Part shown: piece after piece, positions 48,700-62,600 of the stretch | Numbering within the stretch: the first letter of the stretch is position 1 | Layout of the letters: every line of letters starts with the position of its first letter | Source: Lingula anatina | Lineage: Eukaryota; Brachiopoda; Lingulata; Lingulida; Lingulidae | Direction of reading: 5' to 3' | NCBI RefSeq assembly: GCF_001039355.2 | Contig: NW_019773671.1 | Location: 1 to 63,468, forward strand | Length of the DNA stretch: 63,468 nucleotides | Notes under the pieces: generated by a model | The model's database searches: none | Told to the model about the DNA's origin: nothing | The model's input: only the letters and a program-made list of their open reading frames with translations | Program-made: the position numbers and the translations under genes

Positions 48700-51600
48700 C
48701 GACTACTCTTTCTATTCCTATAAGTTAAATAACACAGATGAAGATTGACTGCATAACAATAGATGCATGCAAACAAGCACACTATTTGATTCACAACCAC
48801 AGCCTTCTTTCATAGTTTACCTTCTGAGTCCACGTTTCCAGCACTTTCTGTAGCAACATGGCCTCCCTGAAGTCATCAGCTCGTCTCTTCTGTTCCTGCT
48901 TCATCTTCCTGGACACTGTGTACTCTTTCAGGGCAGTAAAACACCTTCTCAGTAGACAGGACTCCTGAGAAATATAGGACATATCATAGGTTAAGGACAG
49001 TTTAGACAGGGACCATTAAGGATTGGAAATTTGTCCAACTCACACCATCAGATGCCAAGTGAAAGTAACAAAGAATTTGACTGTTTGAGGTAAAATGGTG
49101 TGTCTCTGTGCAGACAGACTATTAAGGAAGATGTTATGCCTCAGATAGAGAAGTCTCTGGTTAATGATAAAATGGTTGTCCAATGACACAAAATTTATTT
49201 CTGGTCTAAAGCAGTCTTACTAATAGACTTTTACATCATAAAGCACTCAGCCATCTGCAATTTTTTATTTAAAGAACACACAATTTATCAGTTAAGATAT
49301 AGTAAATCCTGTTTATATCAAGGTTTTGGCAATGTTGACTTAAGTATAATTCCTCGGAAATAATTGTAAAAACGGGTATATTATAACTTTTTCCTCCTTT
49401 TCAAAAAAAAATTTCTATTTGGATATATCAAAATGACATTTCACCATAAGCATCATTGTGCTCTAAGAAGACATCACAACATAGAAACATAACTCACATG
49501 ATACTTCCGGGCTGTTGCCATGGCAATGACCCCATGTTTCCACTGGTCAAAGGCCCAGTGCAGCTTGAGGTTCTCACACCTAGCGCTAGCCTCAGTCTGG
49601 AGGTACTTGATGACGCGTCTCTGAGCCACGTACTCCTTCCACTGCTCAAATGCAGCACTCACTGGCCAGTGCTGCCATCTTTTGACCACCCACACAAGAA
49701 GTTCCTGTTGATAAGAGATGACTTTCTTTTATTATTTCCAAAAACATTTATCTTCATTTCAATCCAGAATATTTTTGATTAATCAGACACCTGCATAGAT
49801 CAAATGTCACAACAAATAATGATAAAAAATTATGTTGAACTTCAGTGAATAATTTGTCATTACAATTTATTGTAACAATTGCAGTTAAATGATTATTCTA
49901 AACACTATATGTGCAGCAGCTTGACCTGTAGTATAATATAGGGAGGAACAGATCCAAGAGACTAGACAACAACAGTAAAACTGGTTGAACTTAATCTGGT
50001 AACATCACACCATTAACTCCAACCTTTATCGTTAACACAGGCTCTAGAGCTGTATGTATATCTTATGTCACCCACCTGTATATCAGATGTAGCAGACCAA
50101 TCTATGTCAATGTTCAGAGGCTCCAACAGACTTCCTGCTCTCAGCAAACTGCTCTTTTCTTGTTCATAGTTGGCTCTCTCAATGTTCAAGGCTTTCTCAT
50201 AGCTAATGCGTCGATCCAAACTCTTCTGCTTCTCCTCACTCAACTCCCTAAATAAAAAGTAAGTTTTCATAATGTGATTTAAATTACGGACATTAGTATT
50301 TACCTACTGCACATTTAATGTTTTTTAAAAAGTATTATATGACAAAGAAAGGCAGTTTTAAGTCTAAATACCAATACTATACCATAAAGGTTTTGGTGCT
50401 AACAAAACTATTTCTGACAATAATCACCTTTTCCTAGGACTGTCCAGAAGTTTAAAGCGTGGTGTGCTAACAGCTGACCCTATATCTGACTGGCTCAGGA
50501 CCTCATGGTACGAGAATACATCATCTTTCTCCTCATCTTTACCAACGTGGATAAGATCCTGTATTAGTAGCTGGCCAAAGTGCTGGCCATCTAGAGTTGG
50601 GGAGGTGGACATTGAACTGTCCAGTTGACCGTTCAAGGGGTAGGCTGAAAGGGACATTCAATAATGTAATTTATAAGGATATTATTTATCATAAAATAAG
50701 GATGTATAAGACATAAGAAAATAGTGAAGGTATCATACAATAAACATTATATTTTGATAGTTGTGGAAATCACATGAGCAACAGGGAAAATTGATTCTTT
50801 TATTGCACTATGGATATACAACTTAAAAAGAGAATTAATAAATCTTAAGTTATTGTAATTTTGACAGTGGCATGCAATTCAACTAAAATCCTAGATACCA
50901 CATTCCATGTCTCACTTAAGATTTTAGAAAGAAATGCGCTTTCTCTATATTTTAGATAGACAGCCTCTTTCTCTGTATCTAAAATACTCACCCATGCCAC
51001 TGTGTTGCTGCCATGGAATGCTCTGGAAGCCACTGCTGCTGACAGATGATGTCTGCGACAACCCAGACAGGACTGAATCGTTCCTCTCCATACTGTCCCG
51101 CGGGGTAATGGCTGCCATATTGGCATGGAACTGCGCTATGGAGTCGTGGAAAGACTGGCTGGTCTGGTCTTGCCATACCTTGAAGATGCGCTGCAGGCGA
51201 CGCTGACCTAATTCTTCCTCCAGGTACCTACAAAGACAAATGGTGTTACGATAATCACTAGAAAAAGCTCAATGCATTCTCATATTACCTACTACCTACT
51301 TTTCTGTACTTTAGATATCTAATACAACAGGCACATTTCACTTTACTTAATACATTTGATAGAAATAACAATGATAAAGCATCGAATCCCCAATTTTTTC
51401 CATTCTACACTATACAATGAAAATTGACATAATATACTGAGGAGGATATAGGTTTCAGGCAATTTCCCTGTCGTCAGCACTATCTTTAAAAAAAGCCTAG
51501 GGAAGTCTGAGTGTTTACAGTCCCCCCTCAAACTAGCCTGGGTCATGGTATATTTTATGACCTCATTACCTGGCTTTGGCGGCCCCCTGGTACTGCAATT

Positions 51601-54600
51601 TCCACTGGATGAAGCACCCGCGGACCAGTCTGGCGCAGTGCTGCTCTGCCATTCTCTTCAGCAACGTGTCCTCTAACCAACGCTGCTGGGATAGCTTAGC
51701 ACGCCATGTACGCAGACAGGAAGCCAGTAGGGTCTTCACTCTTGCCTGGAAATTATATGAGACATGAAGAAATATTTGTGATTACATACAAGACTAGTAT
51801 ATATGTCACACTTGTTGTCAATGTTCTTTTATTGAAATTTTACAATGTTATTGTGTTTTGTTCATAGTGGAATAAATTTTGAAATCTCCATTGCTTTAAT
51901 GCTTCCTTCCCTTTGTTAGGAATATGAAATATCTTTACCAACTATTTTCAATAAAAGGTTATTAAATGAACCCCCATATTCTCATAAATCTCAATTACCA
52001 TGCCATACTAAAATGCTCTAATTCTGACATAACAGTCTGCAATGTTAACACAGGTCTTATGCAAAAAACCAGTGGCAAATTCAGTAACAGGGCAGTATAC
52101 TTGTTTTGGGCCAGCAGATTCTTCAACCATGGTGTTAGCAGGCCAAAATGTTTTTGACTTGAGTAGCGCCATCTTTTCCTTCTTACCTGCTCAGCTTCCT
52201 CTTCTTCTCGTTCAGCTCGCACCTCTCCTAAGTTACACCTCCACGTCTGGAATGCCCGTCTGAGATGTTGCTGGGAGCAACACTTGGTGAAATTCTCGTA
52301 GTTCTTCCTACGCTCTACCAACTCACACCAGCCACTGAAGCACTGGCGGAGCAGATGGAGGTGGGACGATAGCGCCACCTTTTGTTGGAGAACAATACTT
52401 TGGGTCTTTAACCTAAAGCAGAAGTAGCAAAACAATAAATGGACATTATGAATTTTTCATCTTTTTCGAAAACTTAAAGTAAAGTAATCATGAATAAAGA
52501 CCTATCTGATTGTTATTCAGGTTTCACATAAAATGAAATTTTCTACAACTCAAACTCCTTATTTTTTACTCACACAAAATAACATTCCTTCCAATTCTCA
52601 CTTATCGAGAATGTTATTATCAAACTGTCCCCTGTGAAAATACTGATCTTACCTCCACTTTGTGAAGATCTTCTGCATTTGCAGATGGTGGAAGCTGGCC
52701 TTCAGTTCTAATCCTTTCCTCTTGGTAAGCACCCTGGCCCTCCAGCTGTCAAATACCCTGCATAAGAACAAAACACCATTAGATATCACAGCAGATAACA
52801 ACCTCAATCTCAGGGTGCAGAACTGAAGGTGTATTGCCATTTGTCATGTTAAGAATGGGCAATTTGGTATTAAGGATTTTTTGCTAAGAATAAAGAACAC
52901 TTAACACTTGGCAAGAAAGCAGAAATGCACTTAGCAGTGGTTGGTTAAAAAGTTCTCAACAAATATCCATCTTAAACAAACACCCATATTTATATCAAAG
53001 TTGTGTTCTAATACAAAGACTGGTTAAGATCCAAAACGTGTCAGAAGACTAACGTTTCATCTCAAACAGATTTTACCAGTCTCCAGTCACTTTGAAGTTA
53101 CAGCAAACTTCACTCTACTGGCATCGGAAATGTTCAGTAAGAGTCAACAGCTGGATACCTACCTAGCTATCTCTTTCCTTCTCTTCTTAGACTTGAGAGG
53201 TGCTATGGTCAGCTCCTGCTGCGTAAGAATTCTCCACCGGACAAACATCCGCTGCAGCCCCTTCTTCTGCATGGCGCTATATGCTATGTCTGCACGGTCC
53301 TTCTCACAGTCTAGCTGCTGCTTGGCATGAATCCACCTCTTCAGATAAGCTGTAATAGTGACAGTGTGATGATAAAAATATTGCATCATATCTAAACATG
53401 ACTTGTTTCTCTAGGCTATTTTGTGGTAGATATGTGGTAGAAAGGCATTGCCATCAACACTAATACTGAACATTCTCTCCGTGAGTGCAACATTTATCAA
53501 AGACTGTCTACAAGACGGGGACATAGAGCTGGCAGAAGACATCGTAGACATATACCAGTGAGAATAACTGATCATGAGTGGACTGATATTTCCTGTGTTA
53601 CAGCATGGTCAAGACCAAGACAGAACATACCAAGGACTTTAACCCCCATCTCAAAATGCAGCAAATGGAACATACCAGTGATTCTGCAATGGACATCACT
53701 GAATTACCTACCTTGAAATCTCGGCGTACTGACTTATGCAAAAAATTATTTAATGAGATAAAACTGTGTACACATAGATTGAACCATCTTTTACCTAACA
53801 CTCGTGTCATAGAAAAGGACCTAAGGAATGTTTATAGATATGTTTTACCAAAATGTCGGACAAAAAGATATAGAAACACTTTTATCCCATACTGTTTATA
53901 TACGTGTCAATGATCTAGGTCTATCCATTAACTTTTAGCTTTTGAAAATAACAACGAATCACCATTTTTAACCTCATTATTGGTTTTATAACTTAGAATT
54001 TATCTTAAAGCTCTATTTTAGTACTACATCTTTATACTTTTATACATATACATTCAATATATGTCTTATATATTGCAAAGAACACAATAAACCCTTTATA
54101 TATATTATATATATTATTAAAAAAAAAAAAAAACCAAACTTCAAGAAATTTCTACAAATATGACAAACATTCATACGTTATCCACATATTTCACTCCTGT
54201 TTCAACTCTCCCCTTAAAACCATGAATTCTCCCCCCCCCCCTCTCTCTCTCGGCACACTTACCCTTCACCAAGGCCCTATCCCTAAGTGGCTGGGACTGC
54301 TGTAACATGATCTCCAGTCTTCTCCTATATACCAGTGAGTGCCACTTGTACACAGCGCGTCGCACACATTTCAACGTCCACAACTCTTTAGCTTTCTGCT
54401 GTGTGAGTTTAGTGTGGAGCTGGGCCTGCCACGTCTTCATGTAGCGACGTTTTGTCTGCAGTGCCCTCTTTTGGACAAATTCTGCATAACTGGCTCTGTA
54501 AAGGAGAGAGAAATATTTTTAAAAATATTATTCTGAAACACCACTAGGCTCACATACCATTAGAACAATTGTTCTTTTTTTATTCTTTTGCATATAATAT

Positions 54601-57600
54601 TTCTATCAACCCAAGTTTGTCAAATTGTCCCTGCAGGGACCTAGCAATTTAACCTTGGAGCTGAGACTTAATCCATTTAATGGCGCGTGTGGAGGCAGTG
54701 AGCCCATTCCCACAGATTTTAGATCAATCTATCCCTGTGGGGAGTCTCTCTAGATTACTGTCAGCTTAGCCGGCTTAAATGTCTGTCCCGCCTACTAAAA
54801 GCTGTAAGGGGGTAATTAACTACTGTGCGTGGTTGGCTGACAGCAATTTAGCGTGAACCCCCAGGGAGTTAGGTCGATCTAGTTGGATCAATCTAAATCT
54901 CTGGGAATGTATTCCTTTTATGATGGGCCAGCCATACTGGTATGATGGGTCTGCAGATCAGTAAGTCTGCTGTAGACTTCAGACCCACCTCATTTCCACC
55001 ATTCTCTGCGTGTAGTCATGCCACTCTCTCAGCCAGTGACTACAGAGAACTTTCTCCAGCAGTTCCACTGCTGCCTCCCTGTCCCGCCGCTGCTGCCGTG
55101 CTGCCTCCAGCCAGCCTTGTAGCACCATGTGTTTTAGCTCCTCATTGGCTCTGGTTTCTTTAACTTGCCGATGGAGCAGGTTGCGCCGCCACCGGAGTCT
55201 CCAGATTTCAAAGGCACGGCTATGAAAAAGAACAATATGACATCTGTTCATACCACATGACATGGTCCCAGAGAATATTAGCCGAAAGAGTATAAGAGTT
55301 TATGATGAAATTCATAATTAACAAACTCTAAAAAGAATGAAGCAACAACTCCACTTTCAAAGAATTCCTTATTGTTGAACACTGCACAGAAATTCCAGCA
55401 ACTTTATCGACTATATATCAAACATATAAAGAGAAAAGCCTTCATGAAGAGGAATATTCAAACCCATAAATTCATTCACAAGATAAGTTCCCCTTTCATA
55501 CCTCTCCAGTCTCTTCCTGGCAACATTATTTGCCCTCTGTTCCCGCAGCTCTTCTCTCCAGCGAGCAAAGAAAGACTTGAGTAGCACCAGGCGTCTGTAC
55601 TCCTTTGTTTCCGCCATTACTCTGAGTCGATGAGCCTTGCTGAGCTGGGATGCCTCATGGAACTGTCGGAACATCCTGGCCAGAAGGCGACGACGGTAGA
55701 AGATTTCTGCCATCTGAGATTTCTGTGCTGTCTCTTTCATGTGGTGGAACGTCCTGTGAAGGAGGCGCTCCTCATAATGGATCCTACATAAAGAGAATGT
55801 TTTACATCATTCTTTCAAAGCAAGACTTTATTTGTCAAATTCTTCACTGTATTTTCATTTCCTCGGGAAACATCCTCTGTTCAGGAATGATCAGAAATTA
55901 ACTACTGATAAGTGGATGTCACTTCAAAGTTATTTTATCATTGGTTATTCAACCTCTAAACCATATCTGTGATAAGGATAAGTCAGATTACAATCAAGGT
56001 AAAAATCCTAAATAACTCACTTGGCGACTTCTTTCCTCCTACTCCTGACTAGACTGATGGTGGTGAACTGTTTCCAGGCCTTCCAGCCCTTCCCCAGCAC
56101 TGTGACCCTGGGGGATGGAAAAGAGATAATTAATAACTTCAACAAATATATGAACAACTTGATATCGTAATCAAAATTACCTTGCAAGCAGTTTGTTACA
56201 ATTCTACTACAAATCTTTATTCATATTATCATCAAAGAAGTTTGTCACTTTTACTGTGTATGATGGCAAGTATCAGTATGTAACAGATACACAGGTTTGA
56301 GAAAATTTCTAGATGCATTATCCTTCTACTATCAATGGATAATAAAACTCTTTCAATATCAATGGGAATATTTGGATTTAAGCCAATTTAGTTTTAAACA
56401 ACATTATAGAATGGACATATAAATCACATGCTGTGTCCATTACGTGATTTAATTATCTATTCCTTAAATGTTCAAAACTATATAAAATTCAAAACTGACT
56501 TGTAGTGCAGAGCAGCCACGCCCTCCTGTTGCTGATCCTTGAAGTGACCCTTCCACACGCTGTACGCCTTGGACAGGAGACGCCTTTCCGCCATGTTCTC
56601 CAGTAGCTTCATACGCTCTGACTGCAGCTTAAACTGCCGCCAGCGATTGAAGGCATCGCGGATAGTATTTTCCCTGCTGTCACTGGCTCTCTCCTGCCAC
56701 TGAAGTGAAATGGATGAAGTTTAGAAACTTGTAATTCTTGTATTACCTGTGTCAATGAGCCTAAACTAAATAAATGTAACAGCTGTTCTTTTCATATCAT
56801 ATAAGCAAATAGTTTTATTTTTAATTAATTACGAAAATAATGATGATGATTTAATATTGTAATTTATCTTCCACAGCCTCTGCCCTTATTTATTTATTTA
56901 TTTATTTTTTGCAAAAATGAAAAGAGTTATCAATATATATTTAAATAACAATTGTTTGGGAATAAAAATTATCTGAAACATTTACTGATACATGTTTAAT
57001 AGACATAACAAGACCAGTTGTGGATGTCGACCCAACAGACATGATGTTACTGTGAAAAAATATGGAAATAAATCCACGTGGTCTTCCATAAACCAAATGG
57101 TTATGTTAAACCTATTGAGTTAACTTGGGCCTTACCTCATGGAAATACTTGGACAGTAAGTGCTGCTTCATTTTAGTCTCTAAAACATCCTCCAGGTGGC
57201 GGGATTGTTGCACAGCAAACCTTAGTCCCTGAATTCCTTTGCGCAGAGCATGTTTCCTGTAGAGGGCAATGGCGGCATGCAACTGTCGTCCATTTTCTAC
57301 CTCCTCTCGCCAATGTTTGAAGCACCTTGCGAGCAGTTTTCGATGATAATAACATATAGCACTAGAGAGAGAAGAAAGACTTGTGTAGTAAAGAATTCCA
57401 ACAGCATTTTAATCAACAGATAAATTACAGTTACTCACTTCTAACACTTTTTAAGTGTTTTTTAAGTCGTCCGTTTGCTATACTTTCATAATCAAGGAAG
57501 TTTTGTTAAATGTTTATACAAAAATAACATATAAAATACATATTATGTAATAATAACATATAATAACATATAATCTGAAGTTAACAAGTTGTTATGGATA

Positions 57601-59613
57601 TTTCCCATTATGTTGAGGAATAACATTGTGAGAGGAAACATTCTTTTCCTAAAAAAACTTACTGGTTGTCATCAGTTTTCTGTCGTCTTGTTTCTCTGAC
57701 CAAGCTCTGCCATCTTCTAAAGCACCGTGCCTACAAATACACATTAATTATTACAACTAATTTAAAGTAAATAATAGATACTGGTTCAACTTAACTGCAA
57801 GACCTGTAAATTGAATTCATGAAGTTTGTATCAAATCTTACTCACAATTCAGAAAACAAAATCCAATTCCCAGCCCAAAAGTAGCTAGGAGAAGTTGTAA
57901 AAAGTAGTAATAATTTTCATAAACAGTAAACATGTTTTTGTGCCTGAAACAAATCACCTCTGCACTATCATGATCACAGAAATAATGTTTCCATGGTAGA
58001 AGGCAGCAATCTACTGACTCTACAAACCAATTCACAATGCCATTAAATTACATGAGAATCACATGGCAATTGTGTCAACTACTTGAAGCTCGCCAATATA
58101 AAGATTGTATAAACACATTTGAAAAGTAGATGAATGGTAAATTTTGTTTTGATTACGCGGTCTCGGTTGGGTGGGATTATTTAAGTAGAAGCCGGCATTT
58201 TCAATCACACTCCTCGTGCTATTTTTCTTATCAATAACCAGAAGAAAAGAAAACATTATAACGGCCAACAAGTTACGTCGCTATTTCATGGTTGTTTGTT
58301 TCCTGCAGGTAAATTTCACGGTTGTAAATTTCACACTTGTTGATTTCACTTAAGTTCATTTCATGCTTGTTAATTTCATGCAGGTGGATTAAAATTTTCA
58401 TGTAAATTTCAAGCTTGTTTCAAACCAAAAACTCCAGTCTTTCATTTTCTCTCTTCTCTTCTTAGCACATTTATCTTGGATATGATGTTGAGACATTTTG
58501 TATCAAGTTCATTACTTAGTAGTTTGCTTTTAGATTAAGTGAACCATTTACACATAAAACAAATATGGCATTAATTCATTGTGAATGTAACAGCAAATTT
58601 CCTTCCAATTCTGAATTATTTCCTGACAAATTCAATTCACTCATTCAATTCACACAAGGTGTATTAACCTATCAAATTAAACAGTTCTAAGATTAATTAA
58701 CACCTTTCAGCTCACACCTGCCTGGAGAATAACCAGGTACAGCTACGATAAAGGAAATATTTACAGAGCAGCCTAATTTCCAATAGTAAACAATCATCGC
58801 TGCTTGATCACATATATGAATAACAACAATAGCGGCTTAGTGTTAGTACAGTCTATACTGGTCCACCATTCATCAAATACGCAATGTTTCATAACAGTGT
58901 TTCACATGAAAATTTCAATAACAACAAATAATTTCAACAGGGTGCTTGTAATGAAAGTTTTATTTTAAAATCTAGAGAGCTATAAATTGCCTTACAGTTT
59001 TGTATAAATACTAATCTTGTGTGTGTATATGATTAATATTATATCCGGCATTCAATGCGGGTTTGATAAACTGGGGGGAACATACTAAAAAGACTGGCAC
59101 AGTTTTGGACATATTAATCAAAATTCTATCAATAGCAAGCGATTGCCTGAAAGATTTAATTTTCCATATAACTAAGGCTATGAACTTTCCTGAACTTTTT
59201 TGAAATTCATAAATCAATTTGGTGTTATTTCTAATATTAGGTGGGGGAAAAGGTCAGAGTTCTAATCAAAGAATACTGCTTTTATGGTATTCTAAGTTTA
59301 TGCTTGCGTGTTAATTTTTGCAAAATGTTTGAAATAAATTATCTTGGAAAAAATAGTAACTGTATTTGTTTGTATATGAATTTATTATTACCCTGACAAA
59401 TACAGACAAATATTGTGGCGGAATTTTTATTTGATATTTTATCTGTGATAATATCTAAATATCCACGACTTGTTCCATACCTTCAAAACTAAGCACTGTC
59501 TGGTTACAGGGTCTGTGTTGTGAAGAGCCTCAATCAGTCGTATGGCCCACTGTGACGATGACGTACCATTCGTGCTCTCCTCTGTCGTAGATCTTGGCAT
59601 ACAAGTGCTGCTG
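42180..59613 (-). CDS. SFI1: SFI1-like centrin-binding repeat protein (5' end not found)
   Basis: SFI1 forms long alpha-helical filaments at centrosomes and spindle pole bodies, each repeat binding a centrin. At least 29 GT-AG exons are readable, about 1,830 codons, from 59613-59481 down to the last exon 42428-42180. Others include 57730-57663, 57361-57136, 56693-56500, 55783-55502, 55219-54989, 54495-54263, 53349-53163, 52412-52187, 51745-51570, 51227-50992, 49704-49498, 47778-47570, 47293-47058, 46069-45831, 45207-44994, 44091-43714 and 43328-43193. Most encode one or more hydrophobic-x-x-F-x-x-W repeats, for example LLARCFKHWREE, LLSKYFHEWQE, LRRAFQTWRC and LLKSFFARWREE. Three middle exons (51227-50992, 50644-50428, 50247-50076) lack repeats and are Ser/Asp-rich. 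The Ser-rich last exon ends in MPFSEQF. It is longer than human SFI1 (about 1,240 residues). No start codon was identified. It converges on the Gln-rich gene. Confidence 0.88.
44235..44453. repeat. 107-bp tandem duplication in an SFI1 intron
   Basis: Two adjacent copies share TAATTACTTCCAAGATA and AACAGGTGTTGATCTACTCT. They start at about 44235 and 44342, with a few substitutions between them. Confidence 0.8.
45438..45506. repeat. (GA)n(GGA)n(G)n simple repeat
   Basis: Purine tract just beyond the donor of the SFI1 exon 45608-45518. On the transcribed strand it is a long CT/CCT tract inside the intron. Confidence 0.9.
48059..48102. repeat. Poly-A tract
   Basis: About 42 uninterrupted A on the plus strand in an SFI1 intron, with no recognisable element in front of it. 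Confidence 0.9.
48628..48700. repeat. (AAT)n microsatellite
   Basis: About 24 uninterrupted AAT units in an SFI1 intron. Confidence 0.95.
53400..54133 (+). mobile_element. LINE 3' end with poly-A, antisense in SFI1 intron
   Basis: The plus-strand ORF at 53605-53913 carries RRTDLCKKLFNEIKLCTHRL, then NHLLPNTR and LPKCRTKRYRNTFIPYCL. This matches the C-terminal tail seen in LINE reverse transcriptases, where a short helix, HxLNxLLP and a CRTxRYxxxFIP-like block end the ORF. An AT-rich 3' UTR with AATAAA near 54088 and a poly-A run at 54119-54133 follows. The RT core is absent, so it is a 5'-truncated copy. The left border is approximate. Confidence 0.6.
54700..54912. mobile_element. 215-bp-family MITE, copy 3
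   Basis: It matches the intact copy at 21924-22138 through most of its length, in the same orientation. The ends CCCATTCCCACAGATTT and AAATCTCTGGGAATG are slightly diverged and no clean TTA duplication remains. It lies in an SFI1 intron between exons 55219-54989 and 54495-54263. Confidence 0.85.
58295..58430. repeat. Degenerate short tandem repeat
   Basis: About seven loose copies of a 15-20 bp unit around TTGTTAATTTCATGC, alternating TTTCACGG, TTTCACAC, TTTCATGC and TTTCAAGC. They lie in the SFI1 intron between exons 59613-59481 and 57730-57663. Confidence 0.55.
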
Positions 59614-62600
59614 CTGAAATGGTCAATTGTGATTTTAGCGTAATTGTTGCTGTAATGTAACTGTGACTATAATGGAATATAAGGTAGAAAACATATTCAG
59701 TCAAACAGCTGATTGCATTCTAGTTCAGTGACACATAACAGTTGATGTATTTGACAGACTGAGGCTGACATTATAAAAAGATATAAAATGAGTTGAAAAG
59801 TAAATGTAATATCAGGATTCTACTAATTTAAAACAGTGTCCAGTTTCATAAGTTTCATACAGAACTTAAAATTGAAAATAAGTCTAAAGTTATAGACCCC
59901 AAAAATTATAATATTTCAATTTGGGATCCGTAGCAGTCAACTTGAACATAGTACTATTTAATGGTCTAAAACAGGCACTGTATTTCACTAAAAAAGACTA
60001 TTTAACTTGAGTCAAAGCAGGCTAAAATTTTAATCAAAAGTCTGAGACCACTTTGGGGGGAAAATTTTTGGTTAAAACAGGTGCCACATGCTAAAGCTTT
60101 AAGCATTACAACAGAAATCAAGATCTGCTTTAGAGTCTTAAAGTTACATACATCTTAGCAGCTTTATTCATCCAACTTTTCTTTTTGTAATATTCAAATG
60201 TTAAGTAAAGAGGGTTTAAGGATCGCCAAGAGATATTGTATAAAATTTCCAAAATAATATGGTGTTAATCATCTGTTAAGTCTAGATATTATCTCACATC
60301 AGTGGTGGCAATAACAGCTGTACAGCCCAAGGCAAAGTCATATCAGTTTAAAGTTGAGCATTTCTCAGATAAAATGATAACAAAATATGAAAACAAACCG
60401 ATTAACCACCATTAATTTAAAACCAGATTGGCTGCCAACCAAGGTAAAGTCATACGATCTTCACCTTGTTATGAATTAACGAAAATTAAAATCACCTTGA
60501 GACAAAATACCACTGGTAAAAGTGAAAACATTAAAGTTTACCAACGTCACGTTTTATTGTGTAGCATGATTTAAGAAATATGTCTGAATGGCCAATGAAC
60601 CAGAAGTATGAAAGAGAAATAAAAGGGCATAAAAATGTTGATTGTCCAGCAAGAGTAAATACTATTTATGCTGCCTGTGCGTATCACGTCTCCTTTAAAT
60701 CATCAACTTTTCAGCCGGAAAGTCAAATAGATGCGGGGGTCAGAAAAACCATTGTATCTTACTCCCTGCCTTTCACCTCAGCTACCACATTAAAAACAGT
60801 CATTAAAATTGTTTGACCCGATATTGATATGTTTTTGCTACAATTTACAAAGCTGGGTTGTTTTCAATGGCAGCCGTCTGGGGCTAACGCCAGGTTGTAA
60901 CAAGTCAGTGCCGTTAACCGCACCATACAGACTTGGTAACCCTATCCTGTTTGTATATATCTGCAGGGGAGTTTTGTTCCGCTTTTGTTTTACCACACAG
61001 AAACAAATTTTGGGGCTCCTTGCAGTGAGACAATGTGTAATACGAGTAATATCAATAACAGAAACACTTCTGAAAAAGTGTTAAATTTACACAGTCAGAC
61101 CCCGCTTTTAAACTGCAAACAAATGCTTTGGTCTCAACACTACCCCATGGTGCAAATATCATGGAGAAAATCAAAATTAATCTTGTTAAGAAATGTACTT
61201 GTTACAAAAGTATGTCAATATTTATATCAATTTGCTATTATTAATAAAATACCAGTTGGGCTCATTCACTTGATTGCAATCACAAAACAATTACAGCTGG
61301 TGGTTACACCTGATGATAATTCAGCTAAAAATGTTGAATTTTGCATGTACATTTTTTTCAACAGACAAACGTAAGTCGGCTAGTAAATATCATAAATATA
61401 TTTGACAAACCACCATCTTTGTGAGATGATGACATCTTTCATAATTCTTCTATTCTAGCCACAACTCTCTCCTTTTTGCTAGAGGGGACCAGCTTTACAA
61501 AGGAGTTATAACTTGTAGACTTGTCTGAACTTTATTTCAGAGATAAAAAAAACATATTGGTTCACATAACAAAGTATAGGTCTAAGACATTAGCCCTTTC
61601 TTTCTTGTTATAAAGCACATACAACAAGAGTCAAAGTGGACTAGCAGTTTGGTTTAAAACTTTGAAACCAGATTTAAGGCTAAAGCTCTTTTGTGGTTCA
61701 GAATTACATCTTGGAAAACAAACAACTTAAAACTGGGAAGGAAAGATGAGAAGTGAAAAATATGTGCCTTCTGATTTAAACATCCTGTCCTCTACATAGA
61801 AAACTAAATATAACTAGAGAAGACACACTGCCAAAGCACTGAGAAATACTAAAATCAAATATACACAAACACTAAAACCCACCCCAGACAAGTGAAAATG
61901 AGTGCAACGAACATGGAATCTTTTCTGCTGAATTTCCTGCAGCATGTACGTGTGTTCACGATAATGGACAGCTTTCTAAAAGCACACCTCGCTGAATTTC
62001 CTGATATGATAAAGCATCACAGTTATCGACTCCATGCCTCTTAATCCATACCACCACAATTCTTTCATCTGCACTTTGCAGGAAACAACTGCAGGAATTG
62101 GGAAACAAAATCCAGGAAATTCACTTAGCAAAGAGACAATATTGACATTCTAAAATCAGTAATTCACACTATGGCTTAAGTTATTCTAAATTCACTCTCC
62201 GTGTTTTTGGGTCAGTGTGATCAATGGACTTAATTGACAAGAGTGGACAGGATTTCTCTACTTGAAACAATTTAAGCTGTTATGCAGATTACATATTCTT
62301 GAAAGTTTTACTTTGAAATCTATGAAGATAATCAGCCATTCCGTTGAAGTAAATGTATTTAATTTTCTCTCAAAAATCTATCTCTGCACTCAAACTCAAG
62401 TAAAGCAGAAGACAAAGAGCAAAAGAAAGAATGCCTTCAGTATTTCTACAGAAACTGACAACTCTAAGTCATGTGACACAAGTCATGTGACACGTATACT
62501 AAAATTAACTGTCCTGTGACAGTTTCTGACATATATCTTCTCAGCAGCAAAGTTCAATCAGCCAATAATTACAGCTAACCTTTGCATTCATCTAGGGGGT

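Noticed and set aside
60580-61374. Three overlapping plus-strand ORFs (78-129 codons)
   Set aside because: No recognisable domain, no splice context, and codon use like the surrounding AT-rich DNA.
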